The notes beneath the pieces are model-generated. The model saw only the letters and a program-made list of their open reading frames with translations, did no database searches and was not told the origin of the DNA. From the NCBI RefSeq assembly GCF_008710095.1, contig NZ_VYKJ01000004.1, positions 186,001-250,000 on the forward strand: a stretch of 64,000 nucleotides of DNA, read 5' to 3'. Of this stretch, positions 39,621 through 48,739 are shown in pieces. How positions within the stretch are numbered: position 1 is the stretch's first letter; each line of letters begins with the position of its first letter. A program made the position numbers and the translations under genes. This stretch comes from Affinibrenneria salicis (GTDB lineage Bacteria > Pseudomonadota > Gammaproteobacteria > Enterobacterales > Enterobacteriaceae).

Positions 39621-41930
39621 ATGAAATGGCTTTACTCCCTGACGATGGCCGTTGGCCTGGCCTGTCATCCGGCGCTGGCGCAGTCCGTTGCGCCGCTTGC
39701 CGCACCCACGGCAACCACTCCGCAGCAGCAGCGCGATGCCTACGTTTCCGACCTGCTGAAAAAAATGACGCTGGAAGAGAAGATCGGCCAGCTGCGGCTG
39801 ATCAGCGTAGGGCCAGATAACCCGAAAGAGGCAATCCGCGAGATGATCCGCCACGGTCAGGTCGGCGCGATCTTTAACACGGTGACGCGGCAGAACATTC
39901 GCGCCATGCAGGATCAGGTAATGCAGCTGAGCCGGCTGAAGATCCCGCTGTTCTTCGCCTATGACGTGGTGCACGGTCAGCGCACGATTTTTCCGATTAG
40001 TCTGGGCGTCGCCTCCAGCTGGGACCGGGACGCGATCGCGCTCAGCGGACGCATCGCGGCGCTGGAAGCCAGCGAAGACGGCCTGAACATGACCTGGGCG
40101 CCGATGGTGGATATCACCCGCGATCCGCGTTGGGGACGGGTATCGGAAGGTTTTGGCGAAGACACCTGGCTGACCAGCGAGATCGCGCGCATTCTGGTGA
40201 AAGCCTATCAGGGCGACGATCCGCAGGCGCGCCACGCGCTGATGACCAGCGTTAAACACTATGCCCTGTACGGCGCGGTGGAAGGCGGCCGGGATTACAA
40301 CACGGTGGATATGAGCCCGCAGCGCATGTTTCAGGACTATATGCCGCCCTATAAGGCGGCGATAGACGCCGGCAGCAGCGGCGTCATGGTGTCGCTGAAC
40401 TCGGTCAACGGCGTTCCGGCCACCGCCAACCGCTGGCTGCTGCAGGATGTGCTGCATCAGCAATGGAAATTCTCCGGCATCACCATCAGCGATCACGGCG
40501 CGATTAAAGAGTTGATTAAACACGGCGTGGCCAGCGACCCGCGCGAGGCCTCGCGTCTCGCTCTGCAGGCCGGCATTAATATGAGCATGAGCGATGAATA
40601 TTTTATTCGCTATCTGCCCGAGCTGGTGAAAAGCGGCGCGGTCAGCGAGCAGGAGATCGAACTCGCCTGCCGCAAGGTGCTGAACGTGAAATATGATATG
40701 GGGCTGTTCCAGGACCCGTACCGTCATTTGGGCCCGGCGGAATCCGATCCGCAGGATACCAACGCGGAAAGCCGTCTGCACCGGCCGGAAGCGCGCGAGG
40801 TGGCGCGTAAGAGCCTGGTGCTGCTGAAGAACCGGCTGCAAACGCTGCCGCTGAAAAGGCAGGGAACTATTGCGGTGATCGGACCGCTGGCCGACAGTAA
40901 GCTCGATATGATGGGCAGTTGGTCGGCCGCCGGGGTGGCCGCGCAGTCGGTGACGGTTTATCAGGGTATGAAGAACGTAGCCGGGCCGCGGGCGCGCATT
41001 TTGTACGCCAAGGGCGCCAACGTCACCGATCATCAGGGCATCATCGATTTCCTCAACCAGTATGAGGCGGCGGTCGCAATCGAGAAACGTTCGCCGCAGG
41101 CGCTGCTGGATGAAGCGCTGGTCGCCGCGCGTCAGGCCGATGTGGTGGTGGCGGTGGTGGGCGAGGCGCGCGGCATGGCGCACGAGGCCTCCAGTCAGGC
41201 GAAACTGACGCTGCCGGACAGTCAGCGCAAGCTGATCGCCGCGCTGAAAGCCACCGGTAAACCGCTGGTGCTGGTGCTGATGAACGGTCGCCCGCTGTCG
41301 CTGGTGAGTGAAGATCAGCAGGCCGATGCGCTGCTGGAAACCTGGTTCAGCGGCACCGAGGGGGGCAACGCCATTGCGGACGTGTTGTTTGGCGACTATA
41401 ACCCGGCGGGGAAACTGCCGATGTCGTTCCCGCGTTCGGTCGGCCAGATCCCGATTTATTACAACCATCTGCCCACCGGTCGGCCCTATTCGCCGGAAAA
41501 TCCGGGCAAGTACACCTCGCACTATTATGATGAGGCGAACGGGCCGCTGTACCCGTTCGGCTACGGCCTGAGCTATACCACGTTCAGCCTGTCGGATATG
41601 CATCTTTCCGCGCCGCGCTTAAAGCGGGACGGCACGCTGACCGCCAGCGTTCGGGTGAAGAATACCGGCCAGCGGACGGGGGAAACGGTGGTGCAGCTCT
41701 ATCTGCACGATGTGGTGGCCTCGCTGAGCCGGCCGGTGAAGGAGCTGCGCGGTTTTCACAAGGTGATGCTGCAGCCGGGGCAGGAGAAGACGCTGACGTT
41801 CACCATCAGCCCTGAAGATCTGATGTTCTATAACGCGCAGATGCAGCGGGTGGCGGAACCGGGCGACGTTGACGTGATGATCGGTCTTGATTCGCAGCGC
41901 CTGACCACGCAGCGTTTTACGCTGTTATAG
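39621..41930 (+). CDS. bglX: Periplasmic beta-glucosidase BglX (GH3)
   Basis: Family 3 beta-glucosidase, 769 aa from ATG 39621 (MKWLYSLTMAVGLACHPALA, a signal peptide), close to E. coli BglX (765 aa). The frame upstream of this ATG is open but unconserved. The catalytic nucleophile is the aspartate of ISDHGAIKEL (D291). Other blocks: KIGQLRLISVGPDNPKEAIREM, FFAYDVVHGQRT, DPRWGRVSEGFGED, MGSWSAAGVA and FGYGLSYTTFSLSD, leading to a C-terminal fibronectin-III-like domain. Acts on cellobiose and aryl glucosides in the periplasm. Confidence 0.96.
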   Translation: MKWLYSLTMAVGLACHPALAQSVAPLAAPTATTPQQQRDAYVSDLLKKMTLEEKIGQLRLISVGPDNPKEAIREMIRHGQVGAIFNTVTRQNIRAMQDQVMQLSRLKIPLFFAYDVVHGQRTIFPISLGVASSWDRDAIALSGRIAALEASEDGLNMTWAPMVDITRDPRWGRVSEGFGEDTWLTSEIARILVKAYQGDDPQARHALMTSVKHYALYGAVEGGRDYNTVDMSPQRMFQDYMPPYKAAIDAGSSGVMVSLNSVNGVPATANRWLLQDVLHQQWKFSGITISDHGAIKELIKHGVASDPREASRLALQAGINMSMSDEYFIRYLPELVKSGAVSEQEIELACRKVLNVKYDMGLFQDPYRHLGPAESDPQDTNAESRLHRPEAREVARKSLVLLKNRLQTLPLKRQGTIAVIGPLADSKLDMMGSWSAAGVAAQSVTVYQGMKNVAGPRARILYAKGANVTDHQGIIDFLNQYEAAVAIEKRSPQALLDEALVAARQADVVVAVVGEARGMAHEASSQAKLTLPDSQRKLIAALKATGKPLVLVLMNGRPLSLVSEDQQADALLETWFSGTEGGNAIADVLFGDYNPAGKLPMSFPRSVGQIPIYYNHLPTGRPYSPENPGKYTSHYYDEANGPLYPFGYGLSYTTFSLSDMHLSAPRLKRDGTLTASVRVKNTGQRTGETVVQLYLHDVVASLSRPVKELRGFHKVMLQPGQEKTLTFTISPEDLMFYNAQMQRVAEPGDVDVMIGLDSQRLTTQRFTLL

Positions 41931-41980
41931 TTCGCGACGCGGCGGCCGGGTGACGCAGCCCGGTCGTCCGCATCCGGCGC

Positions 41981-42088
41981 TTAGCCGCCGCGCACGATAA
42001 TGATATAGCCCACCAGCATTACCCCGCCGATGCCGCCCAGCGCGCAGAGAGAAATCAAACCGATAATAGCCGCTTTACCCGGAGTCAT
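41981..42088 (-). CDS. Small membrane protein, 35 aa
   Basis: A 35-codon gene: MTPGKAAIIGLISLC, then ALGGIGGVMLVGYIIIV, ending RGG. It is one hydrophobic helix with a positively charged end at each side, typical of enterobacterial small inner-membrane proteins. AAGGACAGG lies a few bases before the ATG, a better ribosome binding site than most neighbours. It sits between bglX (convergent) and the LysE-type exporter (same strand, upstream). I do not recognise the family. Confidence 0.6.
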   Translation of the reverse strand: MTPGKAAIIGLISLCALGGIGGVMLVGYIIIVRGG

Positions 42089-42136
42089 TTGCCTGTCCTT
42101 TTGTTAACCACGCTGGATTATAAAGTTTCCTGCTGG

Positions 42137-42787
42137 TTAAACAAGGGCGGAAACCGTACGGTTAAACAGCAGAATCAGTCCGAAGGCGATCAGCAGCGCG
42201 CCGGCCGCGCGTTCAATCCAGTGCAGGTTGCGCAGCAGCCGACGCTGCAGCCAGTCGTGCCCGGCGAGCGCCGCCAGCAGACTGTCCCAGACCAGCACCA
42301 CCAGCGTCATCCAGACGCCGCACGCGATGTGCTGCGGCAGCGTCACCGCGCTGCCCAGAATAGTGGTCATCAGGCTGAAATAGAACAGCGCGTTTTTCGG
42401 GTTGAGCAGCGACGAACCCAGACCGAGCAGCAGTTGCCTGGCCGGCGAGGGCAGGCGCGCGGCGGCGGTGAGCGCCAGTTCGCCGTTGCGCGGCCGGCTG
42501 TGCGCCAGCTGCCAGCCAATCCACAACAGGTAGGCGGCGCCGGCCAGTTCGATCAGGCTGAATAGCCTGGGCGAATGCTGGATGCCGTTCCAGCCGGCGA
42601 CGGCCAGCGCGATATAGCAGCCGTTGCCGGCGGCAATGCCGATGGCGATAGCAAAGCTGCCGCGCAGGCGATAGCGAATGGCATAGCCGGAGAGCAGGAA
42701 GAAATCCGGCCCCGGGCTGAGCAACGCGACGAAATGCGCCAGCGCCAGCGCCGGGAAATGGGCAGGAAAAAGCGTATCGAACCACAT
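42137..42787 (-). CDS. LysE/RhtB-family amino acid exporter
   Basis: 216-aa membrane protein with the family opening FVALLSPGPDFFLLSGYAIRY and middle block LGLGSSLLNPKNALFYFSLMTTILG; five to six membrane helices. Probably exports an amino acid. It lies 48 bases downstream of an AraC-type regulator on the same strand, so the two likely form one unit in which the regulator controls the exporter. Confidence 0.9.
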   Translation of the reverse strand: MWFDTLFPAHFPALALAHFVALLSPGPDFFLLSGYAIRYRLRGSFAIAIGIAAGNGCYIALAVAGWNGIQHSPRLFSLIELAGAAYLLWIGWQLAHSRPRNGELALTAAARLPSPARQLLLGLGSSLLNPKNALFYFSLMTTILGSAVTLPQHIACGVWMTLVVLVWDSLLAALAGHDWLQRRLLRNLHWIERAAGALLIAFGLILLFNRTVSALV

Positions 42788-42835
42788 AGAAAGACCCCGA
42801 AAAAAATTCGCGGCCAGTGTAGTGCGGCGCGGCGG

Positions 42836-43669
42836 CTATTTATTGTCAAAAATTGATCGCGCCAGACGATATTGGCCCGGCGTGGCGGCGCTGTACTGGA
42901 CAAACATTTTATGGAAATGGCTCTGATCGCTGAAGCCGCTTTGGTAACCGGCATCGGCGAGCGGGCTGCCGCTTCTGATCAGCCGGCGGGCATACTCGAT
43001 GCGCGCGTTGGTCACAAAGGCCTTCGGCGTAATGCCGGTATCCTGGCGAAAACGGCGAATGAGCGTCTCTTCGCGCAGGCCGAACTCGGCGGCCAGCGTG
43101 GCCAGCGACGGCGGCGCCAGCAGGTTATCCTGCAGACGCTGGCGCAGACGCTGCGTCAGCGGGTGTGCCGGCCCCGGCGCGTCGGCGGGCTGGCAATAGC
43201 GATCGAACAGCCTGTCCGTCAGACGGTGCAGCCATAGCCGCGCCCCGGCCAGGTCATTGCGCGTCAGGACGGCGACCAGCGCGCGGAAATCGCGCGCCAG
43301 CGCCTCGTCGCGGATATGCAGCCGGCTGACCCGCAGCGCGCCGACCGGATAGCCGCAGCGCTGAGTCAGGCGCGCCCGGCACCACGCTTCGTCAAGATAC
43401 AGCATGTGGTAACTGCGCGCCCGGCCCGGCAACGGGTTGCAGCTGTGCGCCTGCTGCGGCGCGAACAGCGCCAGATCGCCGGCCTGCAGGCGATGATCGC
43501 GCTCCAGCGAGCGGCAGCAGGTGCCGCCCTGTTCTATCAGGCCGAGCGACAGCTGCTGGTGGCTATGAGTTTTGTAGCTCTGGCGGCTCTGCCAGGTGGA
43601 GCGTAACTCCAGCCACGGCAGGGCGGGAGAAAACCAATAGCATTGTCGCACCAGATGAGCGGATGACAT
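42836..43669 (-). CDS. AraC-family transcriptional regulator
   Basis: 277 aa from ATG 43669. N-terminal AraC-type cupin domain (THSHQQLSLGLIEQGGT, LQAGDLALFAPQQAHSCNP) and C-terminal double helix-turn-helix (PSLATLAAEFGLREETLIRRFRQ, SPLADAGYQSGFSDQSHFHKMF). A TTG three codons upstream is a less likely start. This cupin/AraC type often sits beside LysE-family exporters, as here. Confidence 0.9.
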   Translation of the reverse strand: MSSAHLVRQCYWFSPALPWLELRSTWQSRQSYKTHSHQQLSLGLIEQGGTCCRSLERDHRLQAGDLALFAPQQAHSCNPLPGRARSYHMLYLDEAWCRARLTQRCGYPVGALRVSRLHIRDEALARDFRALVAVLTRNDLAGARLWLHRLTDRLFDRYCQPADAPGPAHPLTQRLRQRLQDNLLAPPSLATLAAEFGLREETLIRRFRQDTGITPKAFVTNARIEYARRLIRSGSPLADAGYQSGFSDQSHFHKMFVQYSAATPGQYRLARSIFDNK

Positions 43670-43817
43670 GATGTCCAATCGGTGAATGATTTTGCCTTAC
43701 CCTGGCCGGTTGGCGGGCTTCTGTCAAGAGACGACGGCGACGCGCGGGGATTAACGGCTGACGCGCCGGGGCGACTGTGGGACAATGGCGACTGGCATTA
43801 ACGGATATTGAGAACGC

Positions 43818-45929
43818 ATGGCGCTGTCCCCCGCAATAAAACAGCAGATTGGCCTGTGGTATAAGGCGCTGCAACAACAGATCCCGGATTTTATTTCCCG
43901 CACGCCGCAGCGTCAGATGATTGCCGAAGTGGCGAAAACGCTGGCCGGCGAATATAGCCGTCATCTGGCGATTGAAGCGCCGACCGGCGTGGGTAAAACG
44001 CTGTCCTATCTGATCCCCGGCATCGCCATTGGCCGGGCGGAGAACAAAACGCTGGTGATCAGCACCGCTAACGTGGCGCTGCAGGATCAGATCTACAGCA
44101 AGGATTTACCGCTGCTGAAGAAAATCATCCCCGAGCTGACGTTTACCGCCGCCTTTGGCCGCGGCCGCTATGTCTGCCCGCGCAACCTGGCGGCGATGGC
44201 CGCCGACGTGGCGCAGCAGGGCGATTTGATGCTGTTTCTGGACGACGAACGGGCGCCGTCCAGCAAAGAAGAGCAGAAGAGCAGCGCGGCGCTGCTGCTG
44301 GCGCTGCAGCGCCAGGGCTGGGACGGGCTGCGCGATCACCATAAAGAGAATATCTCCGACGCGCTGTGGCACAAGCTCAGTACGGATAAGGCTAACTGCC
44401 TGGGACGCAACTGCCACTATTTTCGCGAGTGTCCGTTCTTTCTGGCGCGGCGCGAAATCGACGAGGCGGACGTGGTGGTCACCAACCATGCGCTGGTGAT
44501 GGCGGCGCTGGAGAGCGAGGCGGTGTTGCCCGAACCGCGCAATATGCTGCTGGTGCTGGATGAGGGCCATCACGTTCCTGATGTGGCGCGCGACGCGCTC
44601 GAGATGTCCGGCGAGATCACGCCAGCGGCGCTGAACCAGCAACTGGACGCGTTGATGCAGCACACCGCGCTCTGCATGGCGCAGTTTAAACCCACCTCGC
44701 CGCCGCGCCTCGCGCAACCGGAGCGGCTGGCGCAGCAGTGCGAGGTCATTGGCGAACTGCTGCTCGATTTTTCCCGGCTGGCCGGGCTGTATCTGTCGCC
44801 CGGCCAGCCGGATGTGGAATACCGTTTCCCGATGGGCGCGCTGCCGAGCGAGATGAGCGAGCTGTGCGCGCAGCTGTTTAAGCGCATGGACGCGCTGCGC
44901 GGCATGGCCGAAGGCATGCTGGCCGATCTGAGCGAAAAAACCGGTAAATACGACGTCGCGCGTGTGTATCAGGCGATGCTGAAAATGAGCCGTCTGCTCG
45001 GGTATCTGGAGGCGCAGAGCAAGCTATGGCGGCTGGCCGCGCTCGGCCAGGCCTCCGGCGCGCCGATCTCCAAATGGATGACGCGCGAAAATCGCGAGGG
45101 CACGCCGCGCCTCTACCTGCACTGCGCCGGCATTCGCGTGTGCGATCAGCTGGAGAAGCTGCTGTGGCGCCAGATCCCGCATGCGGTGGTGACTTCGGCC
45201 ACGCTGCGTTCGCTCAATAGTTTCGCCCGTCTGCAGGAGCTGTCCGGTCTGCATGAGCAGGCCGGCGATCGCTTTATCGCGCTGGATTCGCCGTTTAACC
45301 ATCGCGAGCAGGGGCTGCTGGTGATCCCGCGTATGCGGCATGAGCCGCTGGTCGATCAGGAAGCGGAACATCTGGCCGAAATGGCGCGTTTTTTCCGCGC
45401 CAGTCTGGCGCAGGGGCAACATAAAGGCATGCTGATGCTGTTCGCCAGCCAGCGTGCGATGCAGCTGTTTTTAACCTTCGTCGGCGATTTACGCCTGATG
45501 CTGTTGGTGCAGGGCGACCAGCCGCGTTACCGTCTGGTGGAGCTGCACCGCGAACGGGTTCAGCGCGGGGAAACCAGCGTACTGATTGGCCTGCAGTCGT
45601 TCGCCGAAGGGCTCGATCTCAAGGGGGAATTGCTGACGCAGGTGCACATCCATAAAATCGCGTTTCCGCCGATTGACAGCCCGGTGATTCTGACCGAAGG
45701 TGAGTGGCTGAAAAGCCAGAAGCGCCATCCGTTTGTGGTGCAGAGCCTGCCCAGCGCCTCATTCAGCCTGATACAGCAGGTCGGGCGTCTGATTCGCAGC
45801 CATCAGTGCCGCGGCGAAATCGTTATCTACGATCGCCGCCTGATCAGCAAGCGCTATGGCGCGCAACTGCTGGCCGCGCTGCCGGTGTTTCCCATTGAAC
45901 AGCGCGCCATGCCGCCTGAAGACGCGTGA
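43818..45929 (+). CDS. dinG: ATP-dependent DNA helicase DinG
   Basis: 5'-3' superfamily 2 (XPD-like) helicase that removes R-loops and helps replication past transcription. 703 aa (E. coli 716). Walker A EAPTGVGKT; the 4Fe-4S ligands C120, C194, C199 and C205 fall exactly at E. coli positions; DEGHH motif II; QQVGRLIRS motif VI. ATG at 43818. In E. coli dinG is LexA-controlled, but I find no CTG-N10-CAG box in the 140 bases upstream here. Confidence 0.97.
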   Translation: MALSPAIKQQIGLWYKALQQQIPDFISRTPQRQMIAEVAKTLAGEYSRHLAIEAPTGVGKTLSYLIPGIAIGRAENKTLVISTANVALQDQIYSKDLPLLKKIIPELTFTAAFGRGRYVCPRNLAAMAADVAQQGDLMLFLDDERAPSSKEEQKSSAALLLALQRQGWDGLRDHHKENISDALWHKLSTDKANCLGRNCHYFRECPFFLARREIDEADVVVTNHALVMAALESEAVLPEPRNMLLVLDEGHHVPDVARDALEMSGEITPAALNQQLDALMQHTALCMAQFKPTSPPRLAQPERLAQQCEVIGELLLDFSRLAGLYLSPGQPDVEYRFPMGALPSEMSELCAQLFKRMDALRGMAEGMLADLSEKTGKYDVARVYQAMLKMSRLLGYLEAQSKLWRLAALGQASGAPISKWMTRENREGTPRLYLHCAGIRVCDQLEKLLWRQIPHAVVTSATLRSLNSFARLQELSGLHEQAGDRFIALDSPFNHREQGLLVIPRMRHEPLVDQEAEHLAEMARFFRASLAQGQHKGMLMLFASQRAMQLFLTFVGDLRLMLLVQGDQPRYRLVELHRERVQRGETSVLIGLQSFAEGLDLKGELLTQVHIHKIAFPPIDSPVILTEGEWLKSQKRHPFVVQSLPSASFSLIQQVGRLIRSHQCRGEIVIYDRRLISKRYGAQLLAALPVFPIEQRAMPPEDA

Positions 45930-46030
45930 CGCGCGCGGTCGTTACGCGCAACATCGCGGCGCGCGTCGGATACATATGATAACTGGCGAGACGGCGCCGG
46001 TGTCCGTTCGATAAGCAGGTAAGTGACCCC

Positions 46031-46996
46031 ATGGATTACAGCAAAATCATCAAAGAAGTCGGGCGCGGCAAAAACCATGCCCGGGATTTAGACCAGTCCG
46101 CCGCATGCGAGCTATACCGGCACATGCTGGATGGCAAGGTGCCGGAGCTGGAGCTGGGCGGCCTGCTGCTGTCGTTTCGCATCAAAGGCGAAGCCGAAGA
46201 GGAAATGCGCGGTTTTTACCAGGCGGCGCAGGAGCGGGTGCGGCCGCTGCGCTTGCCCGCCGGCCGGCCGGCGCCGGTGGTGGTGCCGACGTATAACGGC
46301 GCGCGCCGCCAGGCCAATCTGACGCCGCTGCTGGCGTTATTGCTGGCGCGGCTCGGCCTGCCGGTGCTGGTGCACGGCGTGGAAGATGATCCGACCCGGG
46401 TCACCAGCGCGGCGATTTTTCAGGCGCTCGGGCTGGCGCCGGCCCGCGATATCGATCAGGCGCAACGCCGGCTGGACGCCGGGCAGGCGGCGTTTATACC
46501 GCTGTCGGTGCTCTGCCCGCCGCTGCAACGTCAGCTGGATCTGCGCTGGCGTCTCGGCGTACGCAACAGCAGCCATACGCTGGCCAAGCTGATCACGCCG
46601 TTTGACGGCGAAGCGGCGCTGCGTCTCGCCAGCGTTTCCCACCCGGAATATGTGACGCGGGTGGCTACCTTTTTCGTGCAGACCGGCGGCCGGGCGCTGC
46701 TGATGCAGGGCACGGAGGGCGAGGTGTATGCCAGCCCGCAACGCTGTCCGCAGATTCATCTGATCCGCCAGCAACAGCAGCAGATCTTGCTGGAGCGCCA
46801 GAATATGGCCGGGCAGGGAGAACTGGCGGCGGCCAAAGACGTGGAAACGACGGCGCGCTGGACCGAGCGCTGCCTGGCCGGCGAACTGCCGGTGCCGCAG
46901 TCCATCAGGCTACAGCTGGCGTGTTGTCTGGTAGGCGCCGGGGCGGCGACGTCGCTGGAGCAGGCGCAAAGCCGGCTGGATCAGGCGCTGTCCTGA
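46031..46996 (+). CDS. ybiB: Nucleic-acid-binding TrpD2-like protein YbiB
   Basis: 321 aa (E. coli 320). It has the glycosyltransferase family 3 fold of anthranilate phosphoribosyltransferase, but E. coli YbiB binds nucleic acids in a sequence-independent way and is linked to the SOS response. Conserved parts: MDYSKIIKEVGRGKNHARDL, LLLSFRIKGEAEEEMRGF, VVVPTYNGARRQANLTPLLALLLARLG, GVRNSSHTLAKLITPF. It lies 101 bases after dinG as in E. coli. The last four codons and stop are part of a perfect 20-bp tandem duplication. Confidence 0.95.
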   Translation: MDYSKIIKEVGRGKNHARDLDQSAACELYRHMLDGKVPELELGGLLLSFRIKGEAEEEMRGFYQAAQERVRPLRLPAGRPAPVVVPTYNGARRQANLTPLLALLLARLGLPVLVHGVEDDPTRVTSAAIFQALGLAPARDIDQAQRRLDAGQAAFIPLSVLCPPLQRQLDLRWRLGVRNSSHTLAKLITPFDGEAALRLASVSHPEYVTRVATFFVQTGGRALLMQGTEGEVYASPQRCPQIHLIRQQQQQILLERQNMAGQGELAAAKDVETTARWTERCLAGELPVPQSIRLQLACCLVGAGAATSLEQAQSRLDQALS

Positions 46997-47023
46997 CGGA
47001 TAAGGCGCTGTCCTGACGGATAA
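46984..47023 (+). repeat. 20-bp tandem duplication across the ybiB stop
   Basis: GGCGCTGTCCTGACGGATAA occurs twice without interruption (46984-47003, 47004-47023) and a third partial GGCG follows. The first unit contains the last ybiB codons and TGA stop. It is a recent slippage or duplication event that does not change the protein. Confidence 0.95.
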
Positions 47024-47040
47024 GGCGGGGGAGATAAAAC

Positions 47041-47067
47041 GGCGCGCCGGAACCCGTCCGGCGCGCC
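47041..47067 (-). terminator. Terminator of adhP
   Basis: GGCGCGCCGGA pairs perfectly with TCCGGCGCGCC (11 bp) around a 5-base loop. Read on the minus strand it is followed by GTTTTATC. It lies 24 bases after the adhP stop and may also serve ybiB from the other side. Confidence 0.7.
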
Positions 47068-47090
47068 CTGGTTGAACGACCGCCTGCCGA

Positions 47091-48104
47091 TTAGTGGCTG
47101 GTCAGATCGATAACCATACGACCGGTAATTTTACCTTCTTCCATTTCTTTAAAAATGGCGTTGATATCCTGCAGCGGGCGTTTGGTGACCTTCGGTTTTA
47201 CTTTACCTTCGGCGGCGAACTGGAAGGCCTCTTTCAGGTCTTCACGCGTGCCGACCAGGGAACCCAATACCTGGATACCGTCCAGCACCAGACGCGGAAT
47301 GTTCAGATCCATTGATTCCGGCGGCAGACCCACGGCCACGATACGGCCGCCGGCGCGCACGGCATCCACGGCAGAGTTAAAGGCGGAGCGGGCCACGGCG
47401 GTCACCACGGCGGAATGCGCGCCGCCCACTTTTTCCTGAATCAGTTTCGCCGCGTCTTCTTTGATCGGGTTGATCGTCAGATCGGCTCCCATCTGACGAG
47501 CCAATTCCAGCTGCGCTTCGTTAACGTCAATGGCGATAACTTTAGCATTGAATACGTTTTTCGCGTATTGCAGCGCCAGGTTGCCCAGACCGCCCAGACC
47601 GTAGATTGCGATCCACTGACCCGGTTTGATTTGGGACACTTTTACCGCTTTATAAGTGGTTACGCCGGCGCAGGTGATGCTGCTGGCCGCCGCCGGGTCA
47701 AGATTGTCCGGCACTTTGACCGCATAGTCGGCAACGACAATGCACTCTTCCGCCATACCGCCGTCAACGGTAAAGCCCGCATTTTTTACATCGCGGCACA
47801 GGGTTTCATTGCCACTGATACAGTATTCACAGTGGCCGCAGCCCTCGTAGAACCAGGCAACGCTGGCGCGGTCGCCCGGTTTCAGCGAAGTCACGCCCGG
47901 ACCGACAGCCTTAACGATACCTACGCCTTCGTGGCCGAGAACCGTTCCCGGGACTTCGCCGAAATCACCGTTTTTTACGTGTAGATCGGTGTGACAAACA
48001 CCACAATATTCCATACTCAACAGTGCTTCCCCATGCTGGAGCGCACGCAGAGTTTTTTCCTGCACTTCAACGGAATGATCTTTAGTTACAACGGCTGCTT
48101 TCAT
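47091..48104 (-). CDS. adhP: Zinc-dependent alcohol dehydrogenase AdhP
   Basis: NAD-dependent ethanol/propanol dehydrogenase of the medium-chain family, 337 aa (E. coli 336) and highly similar. Catalytic zinc site CGVCHTDLH with GHEGVG; structural zinc cysteines in [15 protein letters not shown]; nucleotide-binding [17 protein letters not shown] precedes the ATG at 48104. In E. coli adhP sits elsewhere (33 min, next to maeA), so its place between ybiB and the M3 peptidase is a rearrangement or insertion. Confidence 0.96.
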   Translation of the reverse strand: MKAAVVTKDHSVEVQEKTLRALQHGEALLSMEYCGVCHTDLHVKNGDFGEVPGTVLGHEGVGIVKAVGPGVTSLKPGDRASVAWFYEGCGHCEYCISGNETLCRDVKNAGFTVDGGMAEECIVVADYAVKVPDNLDPAAASSITCAGVTTYKAVKVSQIKPGQWIAIYGLGGLGNLALQYAKNVFNAKVIAIDVNEAQLELARQMGADLTINPIKEDAAKLIQEKVGGAHSAVVTAVARSAFNSAVDAVRAGGRIVAVGLPPESMDLNIPRLVLDGIQVLGSLVGTREDLKEAFQFAAEGKVKPKVTKRPLQDINAIFKEMEEGKITGRMVIDLTSH

Positions 48105-48278
48105 GGTATTTCCTTAAGTGTGTTGATTTGAACCGCATCCGACAAAGCCGGCAAATTTGCCAGGGTGTCAGAATCAAATCCGGAGCACAATATATCGTCT
48201 CCGAATCTTTTAACCATATGAAATGGTTTTTTCACTGACATACGCCACGTCATCTTTTACGTGAGCGCGAGTTATTAT

Positions 48279-48294
48279 TGTGATGCCGCTCACT
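48279..48294. promoter_or_regulatory. CRP-like site upstream of adhP
   Basis: TGTGA-TGCCGC-TCACT matches 9 of 10 positions of TGTGA-N6-TCACA. It is about 180 bases before the adhP ATG and 450 bases before the divergent peptidase gene, so its target is uncertain. Confidence 0.45.
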
Positions 48295-48649
48295 GATGTC
48301 CAGCGCAGAGCATATCTTTCCCGGCGAAGTGGCCTGCTGATGGCGGCTGACAAGACGCGGCGGCACGTTTTGATCATTTTGTTTTGCGTTGCTCCCGATC
48401 CGCGTGTCGGCGGCTGCACAAAACATAAGCAATGATGACATTGTGGATGGCATCGCGTCGCGTAATGGCCTTCGTTATATATTCTGACTATTTTTGTTTG
48501 TTTGAAGTTTTCATCTGAAAACAGAATGAGGCGTACGGCGCTGTCGTCGGCGTTCAATCCGCCTTACGGTCGGTGTGAATTCGCCCTGTTCCCGGATACC
48601 TTCCGCCTGAGCGCGGTTAGCCGGTTATCTAAGCTGTTGACGATGTCCG

Positions 48650-48690
48650 CGCTTGCCGCTTGCCTGCAACGCCAATGATTTAGAGTATAG
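48650..48690 (+). repeat. Right-end remnant of the dispersed repeat
   Basis: CTTGCCGCTTGCCTGCAAC then GCCAATGATTTAGAGTATA. It matches the right end of the full copies (CCTGCAACCCGAAT-ATTT-GTATA) with several substitutions, in the same orientation. It ends 50 bases before the M3 peptidase ATG. Confidence 0.65.
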
Positions 48691-48739
48691 TGAGAGAACG
48701 ATCTCTTTTTTCCCTCTCGGGCTAACGGAAGGAATAACT

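Larger units (their letters stand above)
48105..48739. other. Intergenic region adhP to M3 peptidase
   Basis: About 630 bases between divergent genes. It contains a good CRP-like site at 48279-48294 and a decayed right end of the dispersed repeat at 48650-48690. A 115-codon open frame on the minus strand (48210-48557) has no recognisable product or start signal and is not called. Confidence 0.5.

Noticed and set aside
39558..41603. 681-codon open frame on the minus strand
   Set aside because: Entirely antisense to bglX, whose family motifs and length are clear; low-complexity Arg/Gln/His-rich composition marks a shadow frame.
48210..48557. 115-codon open frame on the minus strand upstream of adhP
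   Set aside because: No ribosome binding site or known family; overlaps a CRP-like site in the intergenic region.
48653..48739. Upstream start for the M3 peptidase
   Set aside because: The added 29 codons translate a dispersed-repeat remnant; ATG 48740 has GGAAGGAA upstream.
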